Part shown: one piece after another, positions 29,719 through 39,217 of the stretch
How the letters are laid out: every line of letters starts with the position of its first letter
Numbering within the stretch: position 1 is the stretch's first letter
From: Colwellia psychrerythraea
GTDB taxonomy: Bacteria; Pseudomonadota; Gammaproteobacteria; Enterobacterales; Alteromonadaceae
Length of the DNA: 64,000 bases
Reading direction: 5' to 3'
NCBI RefSeq assembly: GCF_000764185.1
Contig: NZ_JQEC01000039.1
Location: 1 to 64,000, forward strand
Notes under the pieces: model-generated
Database searches by the model: none
What the model was told of the DNA's origin: nothing
Seen by the model: the letters and a program-made list of their open reading frames with translations, nothing else
Made by a program: the position numbers and the translations under genes

Positions 29719-30906
29719 CTAGAAAAAGGTAATTTCATCGTTTTTATTTTCTTGAGTCTTTTTACTACCATCGTGCACAGCAACTTGTTCTAATGTGGTA
29801 TAAGTCTGTTTAATGTTATTAAGCCACTTATTAATATCTACTGGTTCAATAGGCTGTCCTTGGCTAAAGTTGAACTGGCATTGTTGGTAGTTTGGGGCAA
29901 GTTTATTCATATCGTCAAACACATGACCAAGAATTTGACTCACTCTATCTTGGAATTGCAATGACACTAGGACGTCATCAATCGCTAGTTGCACTGTATT
30001 GTTTTCTTGCTCAAGTTGATTTGCACTAAGCATTATCTTCTCGCCAGCAACGCTATAATCATCAATTACTTTTTTAATTGTTTCTTCGGCATCGTTAATA
30101 ATAAGCGCATCTTGTTCGGTAAATTCTTGGGTTTTGGTGAGAGTGTTTTGTAAAGTAGCATTGACTTGTTCAATCGTTTTAGTGATACGGGCGCCAGTTT
30201 CACCGGAACGAGTAGATAAAGTTCTTACCTCATCAGCCACGACAGCAAAGCCTCGTCCAGCCTCTCCAGCACGTGCTGCTTCAATGGCCGCATTGAGAGC
30301 GAGTAGATTTGTTTGTGATGCTATGCCGGCGACGTCATCGCCCATTTTTGAAAGTTCTTCGGCAATGGTCGATAAATTATTAATTTCACTTAAAATTTGA
30401 TCACGACCTACCATTGCATCATGTAAAGACTGGATGATGGCATTGAGTGATTGCTCAGACTGACTAATGATGTTCGTTAGACCATTCTCACCACTCATAT
30501 CGCCAGAAGTTTCTTGTGATGTTTTAATTGCCTCGGCTAATTGATCTTTAATTTGCGAGAAATTTGTTGCTAATTGATTAATATTATCATCGCCTTGCCC
30601 CCTTGCTAAAGCGGTTTGCCCAGCCCAAACCTCAATTATTTGATGTGCTAAATCTAGGTATTGCTCTACGTGAACAGTGTCTTGGTTTTGAATAGAAGAT
30701 GATTTCTCTATCTGTATGAATTTTTTCTGATATTCCGAGGAAATAGCTTTTTGGAAAAAGTAACAGGAATAACCGGCTGCAATAACAACCAAACCAAGCA
30801 CAATGATTACTAGTACATTTTGCCCAGTATCAATCAAGGCGACTAAGACAGAAAGAGTAAGGATGAGAAAACTAATATTAAGTTTTTTTTGTATATCGAT
30901 AAGCAT
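29719..30906 (-). CDS. Methyl-accepting chemotaxis protein, short, no periplasmic domain
   Basis: 395 residues. Two closely spaced hydrophobic segments (about 12-28 and 31-50) anchor the protein with almost no periplasmic loop. The rest is cytoplasmic, with the signalling tip '[49 protein letters not shown]'. There is no recognisable sensor domain, so it may sense membrane state or an internal cue, or act as a partner receptor. It is the first gene of the cluster. Confidence 0.88.
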   Translation of the reverse strand: MLIDIQKKLNISFLILTLSVLVALIDTGQNVLVIIVLGLVVIAAGYSCYFFQKAISSEYQKKFIQIEKSSSIQNQDTVHVEQYLDLAHQIIEVWAGQTALARGQGDDNINQLATNFSQIKDQLAEAIKTSQETSGDMSGENGLTNIISQSEQSLNAIIQSLHDAMVGRDQILSEINNLSTIAEELSKMGDDVAGIASQTNLLALNAAIEAARAGEAGRGFAVVADEVRTLSTRSGETGARITKTIEQVNATLQNTLTKTQEFTEQDALIINDAEETIKKVIDDYSVAGEKIMLSANQLEQENNTVQLAIDDVLVSLQFQDRVSQILGHVFDDMNKLAPNYQQCQFNFSQGQPIEPVDINKWLNNIKQTYTTLEQVAVHDGSKKTQENKNDEITFF

Positions 30907-30974
30907 TATTATTCCTACGGATCATGAAGAATTATTTCATGGAAACTTTTCCTTAAAAATAAAGCTAAAAAAGT

Positions 30975-30993
30975 TACGCTATAAATTAGCGTA
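30975..30993. promoter_or_regulatory. Perfect 7-5-7 palindrome upstream of chemotaxis cluster
   Basis: TACGCTA and TAGCGTA flank five bases (TAAAT). It lies 69-87 bp upstream of the first mcp, in the 350-bp spacer (30907-31256) between the divergent chemotaxis cluster and the lipoprotein gene. It could be an operator or a short hairpin. A TATAAT at 31143-31148 faces the lipoprotein gene but has no good -35. Nothing else stands out in the spacer. Confidence 0.4.
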
Positions 30994-31256
30994 GACAATG
31001 AAATTAAATAAAACAAGGATTGTTAGTTATAAGCTAAGTGATTGTCAAAATTAACTATTTTTATTTTTTACTTTATTTTTTAAATGCTTGTAGTTAGTAA
31101 GTAAGCCATAACAAAAGTTAGCTAATTGCCAATAAAACTGGGTATAATTCGGTTACTCGTGCTTTGCCAAAGGTATATTTATTTCAACTTGTGTGGCCAA
31201 GCAATGGTATTGATATCATTTTTGTAATTATTGAAATAACCCCTTGAGGATTTCTC

Positions 31257-32576
31257 TTGAATAAATTTTTAATTTCACCTTTATTGTTAACTATTTTCCT
31301 TCAGGGCTGTGGGGGTAGTTCATCAAGTAGCCCTGAAGTTCCAGTTGAACCAGTTGAGTACAACTTTTCTTTAACCTCACAATTAACCAATGACTGTGGT
31401 ATCCCTAGTGCTTTCACTGAAGTTGAATTATTACTTCAAGATAATACTTGGCAAACACTGAAAGTTTACCAACCCGATGAAAATGGTGTTATTAGCTTTG
31501 TTACAGAAAATGAGTTTATTAACTACACCTTGGTAGCTAAAAATCAGCAGGGCAGTAAAGCTCAAGGCTTGAATATAGAGAGCTTTTATCAAGCCAGTAG
31601 TGCAACACCATCGCATTATCAAGCGCAGTTTGATGACAGAGTCGATAATGATTCTTGTCAATGTGTCACTAAAAACCTTGAGCTGTCACATCGATCCTTT
31701 GAAACACAAAGCTCGGTAACAAGTTCTTTAGAGTTCACTAGCTCCAGTATAATAGATAAAGGCACTACTTTGTTTGAGGGCGTTAAGGTATGCGGTACCT
31801 TAGACGGTGCTTGGCCTTTCAGTTCATTTTCTATCCTAGGTACAGATAGTAATGATAAAGAAATTGGTGCGGCTGGCTTTACTGATGATTTTAATGTCAA
31901 TGATGATGTCTGGAGATTATCCGTGTTCGACGTTGCAAATACCTTCCAATTAAATCAACCATACCAAGATACTAGTAATAGTCAGTTAATTAAAGGCGTT
32001 AAGCACTTTCTTACACAAGCTACTAAAGACGAACAAAGCTTACTTATTTTTGATACCCACAATTATGTTAGTGAAGCTTATTATCAGTCTCAAGCCAGTG
32101 TTACTTTTCCTCTAAATGATGGTCTTTATAAAAGCGCTATTAGTAAAAATATCCACCAAGTAATCTCAACCAATGCGAGTGACTCTTTGATATTACTGGC
32201 TGGTCAGTATGAGCCCGCTTTTGATTACCCTGATTTTGATGAGATTAAGCCTGACTATAGATACGACTATAGCGCTGTTACTGGTTATCCTATGGCAATT
32301 ATTAATTTTACTTTTACTGATTTAACCATGCCGGCAAAATGGACCTTTTATGGCCCTGAAAAAGGATTGTTAGCGATAAGTGCACCATTAAAGGGGTATG
32401 AAGATATTATTAAGATTGATTCTGAACCAAAGACCATAGATGTGCACTTAATTAAAAGTAAATTGACCAATAATTACCAAGATTATATTAAACATTACCA
32501 AGGTGATAGTGCTTTGAATTTGACGGATGATTTTGTTAAAGATATAACTGCAGCTGAACTTGCCCTTAAACTTTAA
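31257..32576 (+). CDS. Predicted lipoprotein of unknown function
   Basis: 439 residues, TTG start preceded by TTGAGGA at a proper distance. The signal peptide ends in the lipobox 'LQGC' (Cys at residue 18), followed by a Ser/Gly-rich tether ('GGSSSSSPEVPVEPVE'). The mature part is rich in Asp, Ser and Thr, looks beta-rich, and has only a few cysteines ('DNDSCQCVT', 'VKVCG'). I recognise no family. It is divergent from the chemotaxis cluster and convergent with btuB, sharing a bidirectional terminator with it. Confidence 0.8.
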   Translation: MNKFLISPLLLTIFLQGCGGSSSSSPEVPVEPVEYNFSLTSQLTNDCGIPSAFTEVELLLQDNTWQTLKVYQPDENGVISFVTENEFINYTLVAKNQQGSKAQGLNIESFYQASSATPSHYQAQFDDRVDNDSCQCVTKNLELSHRSFETQSSVTSSLEFTSSSIIDKGTTLFEGVKVCGTLDGAWPFSSFSILGTDSNDKEIGAAGFTDDFNVNDDVWRLSVFDVANTFQLNQPYQDTSNSQLIKGVKHFLTQATKDEQSLLIFDTHNYVSEAYYQSQASVTFPLNDGLYKSAISKNIHQVISTNASDSLILLAGQYEPAFDYPDFDEIKPDYRYDYSAVTGYPMAIINFTFTDLTMPAKWTFYGPEKGLLAISAPLKGYEDIIKIDSEPKTIDVHLIKSKLTNNYQDYIKHYQGDSALNLTDDFVKDITAAELALKL

Positions 32577-32624
32577 TTAGTTTCATTTTAATTAGCTCAG
32601 TGTTAATTAACTTATTCTAAATGA

Positions 32625-32654
32625 TGAAAAAGCCTGCGATTGCAGGCTTTTTCA
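32625..32654. terminator. Bidirectional terminator between lipoprotein gene and btuB
   Basis: A perfect 13-bp stem (32625-32637 with 32642-32654) around a GATT loop. It has A-rich and T-rich flanks that give a T tract on either strand. It lies 48 bp after the lipoprotein stop and 60 bp after the btuB stop on the other strand. Confidence 0.88.
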
Positions 32655-32714
32655 TTACTAAATTGTGACTGTAATTATAAAGCTTAATCAGTATTTAGCT
32701 TACTCACTTTAGTA

Positions 32715-34604
32715 TTAAAATTTATAGTCTAAAGTAAGGCTATATCCACGTTCTGCCCCAGGATATTCACTTGCAGTTTGATAACCTTTATCGGTAACGT
32801 TCGTTACTTTCGCGAATAAGCTGACTCTATTATTTAGACGGTAATTAACGCCTAAATCCAGTAAAGTATAAGCTTTTAGCGTTTTCTCTTCAGCGCCAGC
32901 GTTATCGTAGCTACTGCCTTGATAATTTACATCAAAAGTAAAGTCTAACTGTTCAAGGTTATAGATAAAGTTATAGTTAGCTGAAAAATTTGGACGTCTA
33001 GCTAATTGTTTCCCTGTTGTTTTATCTTCTGCGTCAACATGGCTAAATGTTAACCTGTTGCTGGTATCAGCTATATCTGCAGAAATAGTTGCTTCAGCAC
33101 CTAATATTTCTGCTTGGGCAATATTATCCGGCTGCCAAGGGCTATATGGATCAGAGCTATCAACGGGTGCCCATTCGATTAAGTTATCAATATTAGTTTG
33201 GTAGACTGATACTTCGACAGAGAATATATCATTTTGATAACGCGTTAAAAACTCAGAGCTATCAGCAGTTTCTGAAATTAAGTCAAGGTTACCAGAGAAA
33301 GGGTAATATAAGTCATTAAAGCTAGGAGCTTTGAATGCAGTTCCGTGGCTTAGTGAGAAAAGCAACTGATCACTCACTTGATAACCTGTCGCTAATTGGT
33401 AGGTAGTTTCGCCATTTATGTCACCTACTTTATCGTAACGTACAGAGGCTTCAAGTTTAATCTGCTCAATGTTATGACGACCAGTGACAAATAAGGCGTT
33501 AGCATCGCGTTTTGTTTTATCATAAGCATTATTACTATCAATGCTTTCCGAATACCACTCAAAGCCTGCTGTTACTTCTGACGAGTCTGCAAAGGGTATT
33601 TGTGCTAAAGCAGTGACTTGGTCACGGGTTGTGGTGAATAAACTATTGGGATTATTAAAGCCATTTTGATCATTGTAATCACTGTAGTTATCTTCATTGC
33701 TATCTTGAGAAGTGCTTAAACCTAGTTGCAAATAAAGTTGTTCGAGCTGTAGGTGATTTCTTAATAATACATGGTAGTTTTCGTAACTGGTTTCATCACC
33801 ACTGTACATGGTATTTGCATCAATTTCGGTAGTGCCTTGATCGTATTGCGTATTTAATTCAAGTGCATATTGTTTGGTAAATTGACTAGTACCTGAAAGG
33901 CCTACTGATTGGCGGTCATAGCCATCATCATCACTTTGGTCGACGGAAAACATATTGCTACCATCAGGAACAATAACATCAAAGCCATCAGATTTTTCAG
34001 CAGTAGCACTTAATGTATAACTATGTTCCTCATTACCAAATCCTAGCGCGCCATAACCTTGGTATAAGCTATTACTACCTACCTTGATTCCTGCTTGGCC
34101 TTCACCTGCATTTAAGTCCCTAGTAAAAATTTGGATAACACCACCAACAGCGTCTGAGCCCCATAATGCAGCTCTTGGTCCTCTAATTACTTCTACACGT
34201 TCTACTAATTGTACAGGAATATCTGCAATGCTTTTAACGCCAAGAGTGGCAGATCCAACACGAACACCATTGACTAGTACTAGAATATGATCTGAATTAG
34301 TACCACGAATGAATGCTGAAGATTTATGAGCAGAAGTACCTTGAGTAGTGATTGATATACCGGCTACGCGGCCAAGTAAGTCACTAACTGATAGTGGTTG
34401 AATTTGCTCGATGCTCTCACGAGTGAATACATCGACAGCAGCTAAGGTATCAAACTTATCTTGAATGCTACGGTTCGCGGTAACGACAATTGTTTCATCG
34501 GCCTTAGCTGCCTTGTCAATCATTACGGCGTTAGCTTTCTCGGCAAAAGAAAGTGATGAGTAGAATAGGCTGCTAATACTTAATGCTAATAGTGTTTTTT
34601 TCAT
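32715..34604 (-). CDS. btuB: TonB-dependent vitamin B12 receptor BtuB
   Basis: An outer-membrane cobalamin transporter of 629 residues from the ATG at 34604, which has TGAGGAAA in front and opens a normal signal peptide ('MKKTLLALSISSLFYSSLSFA'). The TonB box region 'DETIVVTANR' is followed by the plug domain ('LLGRVAGISI', 'VEVIRGPRAALWGSDAVGGVIQIFT'). The beta-barrel ends in a C-terminal 'YSLTLDYKF' with terminal Phe. A cobalamin riboswitch immediately upstream strongly supports the B12 assignment. Confidence 0.93.
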   Translation of the reverse strand: MKKTLLALSISSLFYSSLSFAEKANAVMIDKAAKADETIVVTANRSIQDKFDTLAAVDVFTRESIEQIQPLSVSDLLGRVAGISITTQGTSAHKSSAFIRGTNSDHILVLVNGVRVGSATLGVKSIADIPVQLVERVEVIRGPRAALWGSDAVGGVIQIFTRDLNAGEGQAGIKVGSNSLYQGYGALGFGNEEHSYTLSATAEKSDGFDVIVPDGSNMFSVDQSDDDGYDRQSVGLSGTSQFTKQYALELNTQYDQGTTEIDANTMYSGDETSYENYHVLLRNHLQLEQLYLQLGLSTSQDSNEDNYSDYNDQNGFNNPNSLFTTTRDQVTALAQIPFADSSEVTAGFEWYSESIDSNNAYDKTKRDANALFVTGRHNIEQIKLEASVRYDKVGDINGETTYQLATGYQVSDQLLFSLSHGTAFKAPSFNDLYYPFSGNLDLISETADSSEFLTRYQNDIFSVEVSVYQTNIDNLIEWAPVDSSDPYSPWQPDNIAQAEILGAEATISADIADTSNRLTFSHVDAEDKTTGKQLARRPNFSANYNFIYNLEQLDFTFDVNYQGSSYDNAGAEEKTLKAYTLLDLGVNYRLNNRVSLFAKVTNVTDKGYQTASEYPGAERGYSLTLDYKF

Positions 34605-34654
34605 GTTTTCCTCAGTAATAAGCACCCACCGTGCTGACAATGATAAATTAAATT

Positions 34655-34796
34655 TTAGGCCGGTCTCCGGACTTGAGCTAAATAAAACTGTAGCTTACAC
34701 CGTTGCGGGGGCAGTATTGGTTTAACCAATTTCCCGTTTCACCCTGAGTTTTCAAATGAGATTTACTCACAAATAAACTATTGGGCACCTAAAATA
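34655..34796 (-). ncRNA. Cobalamin riboswitch upstream of btuB
   Basis: Read on the minus strand, the conserved elements come in the right order: an AGGTGCC start, ACGGGAA, a hairpin, then CTGCCCCCGCAACGGT with GTAAG, and the final B12-box pairing AGTCCGGAGACCGGCC. A short hairpin (plus 34621-34635) lies close to the btuB ribosome binding site, which suits translational control. There is no strong terminator in the leader. High cobalamin should lower btuB expression. Confidence 0.93.
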
Positions 34797-34819
34797 CTTC
34801 TAATTGGCTAGCGGTTAGG

Positions 34820-35716
34820 CTAGTTATTTTTTTGTTGCAAAATCGTTCTTGTTTTATCGATTGCTGCACACAAATCTTTTAATGCCGTTAAGCTGCGAAT
34901 TGACATACGGTGCATGGCATCGGCATCAGGCTGAATTATTTGCTTATTGGCTACTGCTGGTATAATTGTCCAATCCTGCCAGTTAAAGCCTTCGCGCTCT
35001 TTTTGATTTATCGACAGAGGCTGAATAATAAGTTGTACTGAGGCTGGAAGTACTTGCTCAATACTAATTTGCGGGTAGGGAGTTATCACCCTTTCAAATG
35101 GATTTTTAACTTGGCAAATATTCAGGAATTGCTGTGGCCAACTGCCTTTAGCAACCGTTGTTAATGGCCTGGACCAAAGCTCATAAAAACCGGTGATTTT
35201 CGTTTTATTTTGGTAGCGCTGTTTTATTTGTGCCAACTCTTGCTCAAATTTTTTGGCTACTTGTTCACCTTGGGCGCTATGACCTGTTAGCTTAGCAAAG
35301 CTGCGAACTTCTTTGGCAATATCTTCGAATGTGTTCGGCTGAGAGTAAACAATATTAAAGCCTAATTGCTCTAATCTTGCTAGATCATCACTTGGGTTGC
35401 CGCTTTTCCAAGCGACGATTAAATCAGGTTGTAACTCTATTACTCGCTCTAGTTGTAAACGGACATAATTACCTATTCGCGGTATTTTCTTCGCCTGTTC
35501 AGGATAGTCCGCAAAGGCTGTGGTACCAATAATTTGCTCACCTGCGCCAATGTCATAAAGCATTTCTACAATATGGGGAGCAAGGGCGATGATGCTTGGT
35601 TTGCTTATGTCTTTACTTGCTTCTATCTTAGCTTCTTCATTCGATTCTTTAATAGGAATGGCATAAGCTGAACTTGAAATTAATAGTAAGGTAAAAAGCA
35701 GAGAGGTAAATTTCAT
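34820..35716 (-). CDS. btuF: Periplasmic cobalamin-binding protein BtuF
   Basis: 298 residues with a signal peptide ('MKFTSLLFTLLLISSSAYA'). A class III substrate-binding protein fold: 'IIALAPHIVEMLYDIGAGEQIIGTT', 'IPRIGNYVRLQLERVIELQPDLIVAWKSGNP'. The family serves cobalamin or iron-siderophore ABC systems; the neighbours (cobO, FecCD-type permease, ABC ATPase, btuB) point to B12. It lies 84 bp after cobO in the same direction. The riboswitch for btuB begins just 3' of it. Confidence 0.9.
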   Translation of the reverse strand: MKFTSLLFTLLLISSSAYAIPIKESNEEAKIEASKDISKPSIIALAPHIVEMLYDIGAGEQIIGTTAFADYPEQAKKIPRIGNYVRLQLERVIELQPDLIVAWKSGNPSDDLARLEQLGFNIVYSQPNTFEDIAKEVRSFAKLTGHSAQGEQVAKKFEQELAQIKQRYQNKTKITGFYELWSRPLTTVAKGSWPQQFLNICQVKNPFERVITPYPQISIEQVLPASVQLIIQPLSINQKEREGFNWQDWTIIPAVANKQIIQPDADAMHRMSIRSLTALKDLCAAIDKTRTILQQKNN

Positions 35717-35800
35717 TATGTTGTTTCAGTTTGATCATAAATTAAAGAGCTAGCTTAAAAAGTGCTAGCTCTGAGGTGTTTTAAAAAGGCCGAGTGATGT

Positions 35801-36418
35801 TTACCAATCAATACCTTTCTGCGCCTTAATGCCGCTATCAAAAGCATGCTTGATTGATTGCACTTCGCTAACCGTATCGGCAAGCTCAATAATGGCACGA
35901 TGACAAGCTCGGCCAGTAATAATGACATGTTGATGCTTAGGGCGGTTGTTTAAAGTTTCAATAACCTCATCTAAATCAAGATATTTATACGACAGCATAT
36001 ATGTCATCTCATCAAGTAACACTAAATCAAGGTTTGGATCGCTGAGTAACTCTTTACACTTGAGCCATACCTGCTTTGCTGCGGCTATGTCCTTTTCTTT
36101 GTCTTGAGTATTCCAGGTAAATCCGGTACCCATAACACTAAATTTTACCCCCGCATTTTCAAGCAATTGTCGTTCACCACAAGCCCATGTACCTTTAATA
36201 AATTGTGCCACTGCAGCATTAAGGCCATGACCGACGGCACGGGCAACGGTGCCAAAACCAGAGGTACTCTTGCCTTTACCATTGCCTGTTATGACAATGA
36301 GTAAACCGCGCTCGTCGGTTGCACTATCAATGCGAGAATCAACTTTCTCTTTTAGCTTTTGCATTCTTTGTTTGTGCTTATCAGCAGTGTTGCTGTCAGT
36401 GATTTTTTCATCAGTCAT
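35801..36418 (-). CDS. cobO: Cob(I)alamin adenosyltransferase (CobO/BtuR)
   Basis: 205 residues. The ATP-binding P-loop variant 'ITGNGKGKSTSGFGTVARAVGHG' at about residue 45, followed by 'LVLLDEMTYMLSYKYLD' and 'IITGRACHRAIIELADTVSEV', are signatures of the CobA/CobO/BtuR family. It converts imported corrinoids into adenosylcobalamin. Its place between btuC and btuF means uptake and activation are encoded together. Confidence 0.93.
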   Translation of the reverse strand: MTDEKITDSNTADKHKQRMQKLKEKVDSRIDSATDERGLLIVITGNGKGKSTSGFGTVARAVGHGLNAAVAQFIKGTWACGERQLLENAGVKFSVMGTGFTWNTQDKEKDIAAAKQVWLKCKELLSDPNLDLVLLDEMTYMLSYKYLDLDEVIETLNNRPKHQHVIITGRACHRAIIELADTVSEVQSIKHAFDSGIKAQKGIDW

Positions 36419-36459
36419 AGGGATACCTCTACTGTGTTGATTTATTAAACATTGATTTA

Positions 36460-37449
36460 TTAGCTAATCGCGCGAGAGCGATACATGATAAATAAGAAAA
36501 ATATACTACCTAAAGCCGAGGTTATAATGCCAATGGGTATTTCGGCGTGTGGTAATGAAGAGCGGGCAATAACATCTACCCATATAAGAAATATAGCGCC
36601 AATTAGCGCACTACCAATAATTAGTTTTAGTGTCGTCACGCCAATAAGTTGTCTAACAATGTGAGGTATCATTAAGCCTACAAAGCCAATACCACCACAA
36701 TAGGCAACAATAGTTGCGGTCAGCGCGGCACATATGCCTAACATAAGTAAACGTAATTTATCGACATCAACGCCTAAGCTGGCAGCACTCTCATCACCTA
36801 ATAACAGTGCATCAATTTGCCTATGTAGAGCTATGACAGTGATTATTGCGACAATAAGTACACTCGAAATGACGTAAAAATTACTCATTTCTACGCGCGC
36901 TAAGCTACCCATAAGCCAAAAAATAACGCGATTAGTGGCAAAAGGTTCACCAAAATATAAAATAAATTGAGTAATCGATGCGAGCATAAATGAAACGGCA
37001 ACACCGGCGAGTAATAGTTGCTCCATGCGCTGTAGAACCTTAGCGATAAATACTACAATGATGACGGAAAATAGTGCGCCTAGAAATGCTGCTAAAGGTA
37101 AGGCTATAGTGAGGTTATCGGCTAGTGAAATATTGGCGATTGTTGCCCCTAAACCAGCGCCGGAAACAATACCAAATAGATAAGGGTCAGCAAGCGGATT
37201 ACGTGTAGTGTTTTGTAAAATAGCGCCAGCAATGGCCAAGCCCATCCCCGCAACGAGTGCCACTAATATTCTTGGAATACGCACTTGCCATATAATCACA
37301 TTGGCTATCGGGTTTTGGCAGCTGCTCACTAAGCAGGTAATTAGCTCTGAGGAGTCGATATCCGCAGGTCCAAATGTTATTGCCGCCATAGCAGATAAAA
37401 TGACTAAAACTGTTAAAGCCAACAAGGTAGTAGCAACCTTATTCATCAA
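36460..37449 (-). CDS. btuC: FecCD-type ABC permease for cobalamin (BtuC)
   Basis: 329 residues with about ten hydrophobic segments. Family blocks include 'VRIPRILVALVAGMGLAIAGAILQNTTRNPLADPYLFGIVSGAGLGA', 'LLLGDESAASLGVD' and 'GFVGLMIPHIVRQLIG', the last containing the coupling region to the ATPase. The start codon overlaps the end of the ATPase gene by 11 bp. The substrate is inferred from the riboswitch and from cobO/btuF. Confidence 0.9.
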   Translation of the reverse strand: MMNKVATTLLALTVLVILSAMAAITFGPADIDSSELITCLVSSCQNPIANVIIWQVRIPRILVALVAGMGLAIAGAILQNTTRNPLADPYLFGIVSGAGLGATIANISLADNLTIALPLAAFLGALFSVIIVVFIAKVLQRMEQLLLAGVAVSFMLASITQFILYFGEPFATNRVIFWLMGSLARVEMSNFYVISSVLIVAIITVIALHRQIDALLLGDESAASLGVDVDKLRLLMLGICAALTATIVAYCGGIGFVGLMIPHIVRQLIGVTTLKLIIGSALIGAIFLIWVDVIARSSLPHAEIPIGIITSALGSIFFLFIMYRSRAIS

Positions 37450-38269
37450 CTAACTCCGAATATTGATTTTGTTGTTTATCAGTATTTTTCAAGTAGAAAG
37501 ATACTTGGATTGCCCCGGTCATGGCATCAATACTTTGCTGACAAGGCAAACCAAATACTTGGCTTAATTGTTTAGGTGTTAATACTTCTTCGGGACTACC
37601 ATCAGAAATTAACTGACCTTGATTTAAGAGCAGTAATCGTTGGCAATACAAACTAGCTAAATTGAGATCATGAACTGTCATGATAACGGTGATATTGAGC
37701 TTGTTGACCAGTTGCAACACCTGGTGTTGATAGAATACATCTAAATGGTTAGTTGGCTCATCAAGTATTAATACTTGGCTTGCTTGCACGAGTGCCCTAG
37801 CAATTAATACCCGTTGTTGTTCGCCACCAGAGAGTTGATTAAAGTGACTTTTTAGCGCTTGCTCTAAGCCTACTTTTTTTAGCGCTAAATTGATTTGTGC
37901 TTTGTCGTGATCGCAGTCTAGTGAAAAAAGCGTTTTGTGCGGTAATAAGCCCATTTTCATTACATCTTGTACAGACAGAGCAAAGATAGTGTCATTTTTT
38001 TGCATGACTAGGGCAAAGTGTTGGGCAACTTCTTTAGCACTATACTTCGTTATGGCGCGATTTTTTAGTTGCACGCTACCTGTAACATTGGTGTTGGCGA
38101 GAATATTGTTTTGATTGGTTATACAACGTAGCAGGCTAGTTTTTCCTGCACCATTTGGCCCAATAATACCGATCACTTCACCTTTGCGTACATTGAAGTT
38201 AATGTCTTGCAAGATAGCTTTATTTGGAACCTGCCAGGTTAGCTGAGAGATATTAAGGAGTGTCGACAT
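37439..38269 (-). CDS. btuD: ABC transporter ATPase for cobalamin (BtuD)
   Basis: 276 residues from the ATG at 38269 ('MSTLLNISQLTWQVP'); an upstream GTG at 38293 is less likely. Walker A 'GIIGPNGAGKTSLLRC', signature 'NQLSGGEQQRVLIARALVQA', Walker B 'VLILDEPTNHLD' and the switch His in 'VIMTVHDLNLA' are all present. It is the first gene of the btuD-btuC-cobO-btuF unit and lies behind a second cobalamin riboswitch. Confidence 0.9.
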   Translation of the reverse strand: MSTLLNISQLTWQVPNKAILQDINFNVRKGEVIGIIGPNGAGKTSLLRCITNQNNILANTNVTGSVQLKNRAITKYSAKEVAQHFALVMQKNDTIFALSVQDVMKMGLLPHKTLFSLDCDHDKAQINLALKKVGLEQALKSHFNQLSGGEQQRVLIARALVQASQVLILDEPTNHLDVFYQHQVLQLVNKLNITVIMTVHDLNLASLYCQRLLLLNQGQLISDGSPEEVLTPKQLSQVFGLPCQQSIDAMTGAIQVSFYLKNTDKQQNQYSELVDE

Positions 38270-38316
38270 AAATAAACTCGTGTTTTCCCGCACGGTAAAA
38301 AATAAGTATAGTTTTT

Positions 38317-38445
38317 TGGGTTAGCTATCTGACTTTGAAGTAATACTTTATTTAAAAAATATCACATCATTTACAGTTGCGGGTACAGTGATGGATTCAC
38401 ACCATCTTCATTAACACAAAAATTCTTTAGGACGCGGATTCTATA
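38317..38445 (-). ncRNA. Cobalamin riboswitch upstream of btuD-btuC-cobO-btuF
   Basis: On the minus strand the central core is nearly ideal: GATGGTGTGAATCCATC forming the P5-type hairpin, then ACTGTACCCGCAACTGTAA. The closing element AGTCAGATAGCTAACCC is a weaker match to the B12 box, and the 5' strand of P1 is not obvious by eye, so the exact ends are uncertain. It lies about 50 nt before the btuD start. The rest of the 427-bp spacer up to the bacterioferritin gene shows nothing clear. Confidence 0.85.
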
Positions 38446-38720
38446 TCGATTTTTCATTATTAGCAAGTTTTAGATGTTTAGACGTCCATTTGTTGCGCGA
38501 ATTACTAATTTTTGGCTGAAGTCTTACTGAATCTTAAATGAGTTTCCCATGGTAATATCAGCCATAAAGTATTAATGCAAATGCTAATAGTTTTCACTTA
38601 AAAAATAAACACTTAGTAACAGGACGTTAGTCAGTTTATTCGATAAATTCATATCTTTCTACTACGCTTTAAGGCAACGGAGTAACGGTGTTTTTTTTAC
38701 TTATTATGTAGAGGTGTCAG

Positions 38721-39206
38721 ATGAAAGGTAATACAAAAGTTATAGCGAGTCTTAATGGCTTGTTACACAATGAATTAGCAGCAATTGATCAGTATTTTAC
38801 TCATTCGCGTATGTATCAAGACTGGGGCTTGGATAAACTCTATGAACAGTTAGATCATGAAATGCAAGAAGAGATCACTCATGCCGATGCCTTAATAAAG
38901 CGCATCTTGTTCCTTGAAGGTACGCCTAATTTAACTGACCGTCGAGATCTTATCATAGGTAATGATGTCCCTAGCATGCTTAAAAATGACTTAATTCTTG
39001 AGATGGAAGTGGTAGCAGCATTAAAAGCTACTATCACTTTATGTGAAAGTGAGGGGGACTTCCAAAGTAGAGAAATCTTGGAGAAATTGCTTGAAGATAC
39101 CGAAGAAGATCATGTTTATTGGCTTGAGAAACAACTGGGTCTTATCGATAAAGTAGGTCTGCAAAACTATATTCAATCTCATATGGGTCAACACCTGCCA
39201 GGATAA
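38721..39206 (+). CDS. bfr: Bacterioferritin subunit, ferroxidase type
   Basis: 161 residues. All ferroxidase ligands known from E. coli Bfr are present: E18, E51, H54, E94 and the E-x-x-H pair at E128/H131 (shifted by one). The haem-ligand methionine (M52 in E. coli) is replaced by isoleucine. This subunit should therefore oxidise iron but should not bind haem in a homodimer. A second Bfr gene follows after 11 bp with the opposite pattern. GAGGTGTCAG precedes the ATG. Confidence 0.92.
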   Translation: MKGNTKVIASLNGLLHNELAAIDQYFTHSRMYQDWGLDKLYEQLDHEMQEEITHADALIKRILFLEGTPNLTDRRDLIIGNDVPSMLKNDLILEMEVVAALKATITLCESEGDFQSREILEKLLEDTEEDHVYWLEKQLGLIDKVGLQNYIQSHMGQHLPG

Positions 39207-39217
39207 GGGGAGTTAAA

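Noticed and set aside
38571..38590. Possible Fur box before the bacterioferritin genes
   Set aside because: Only about 10 of 19 positions match the consensus, against 15 for the bfd site, so it is no better than AT-rich background.
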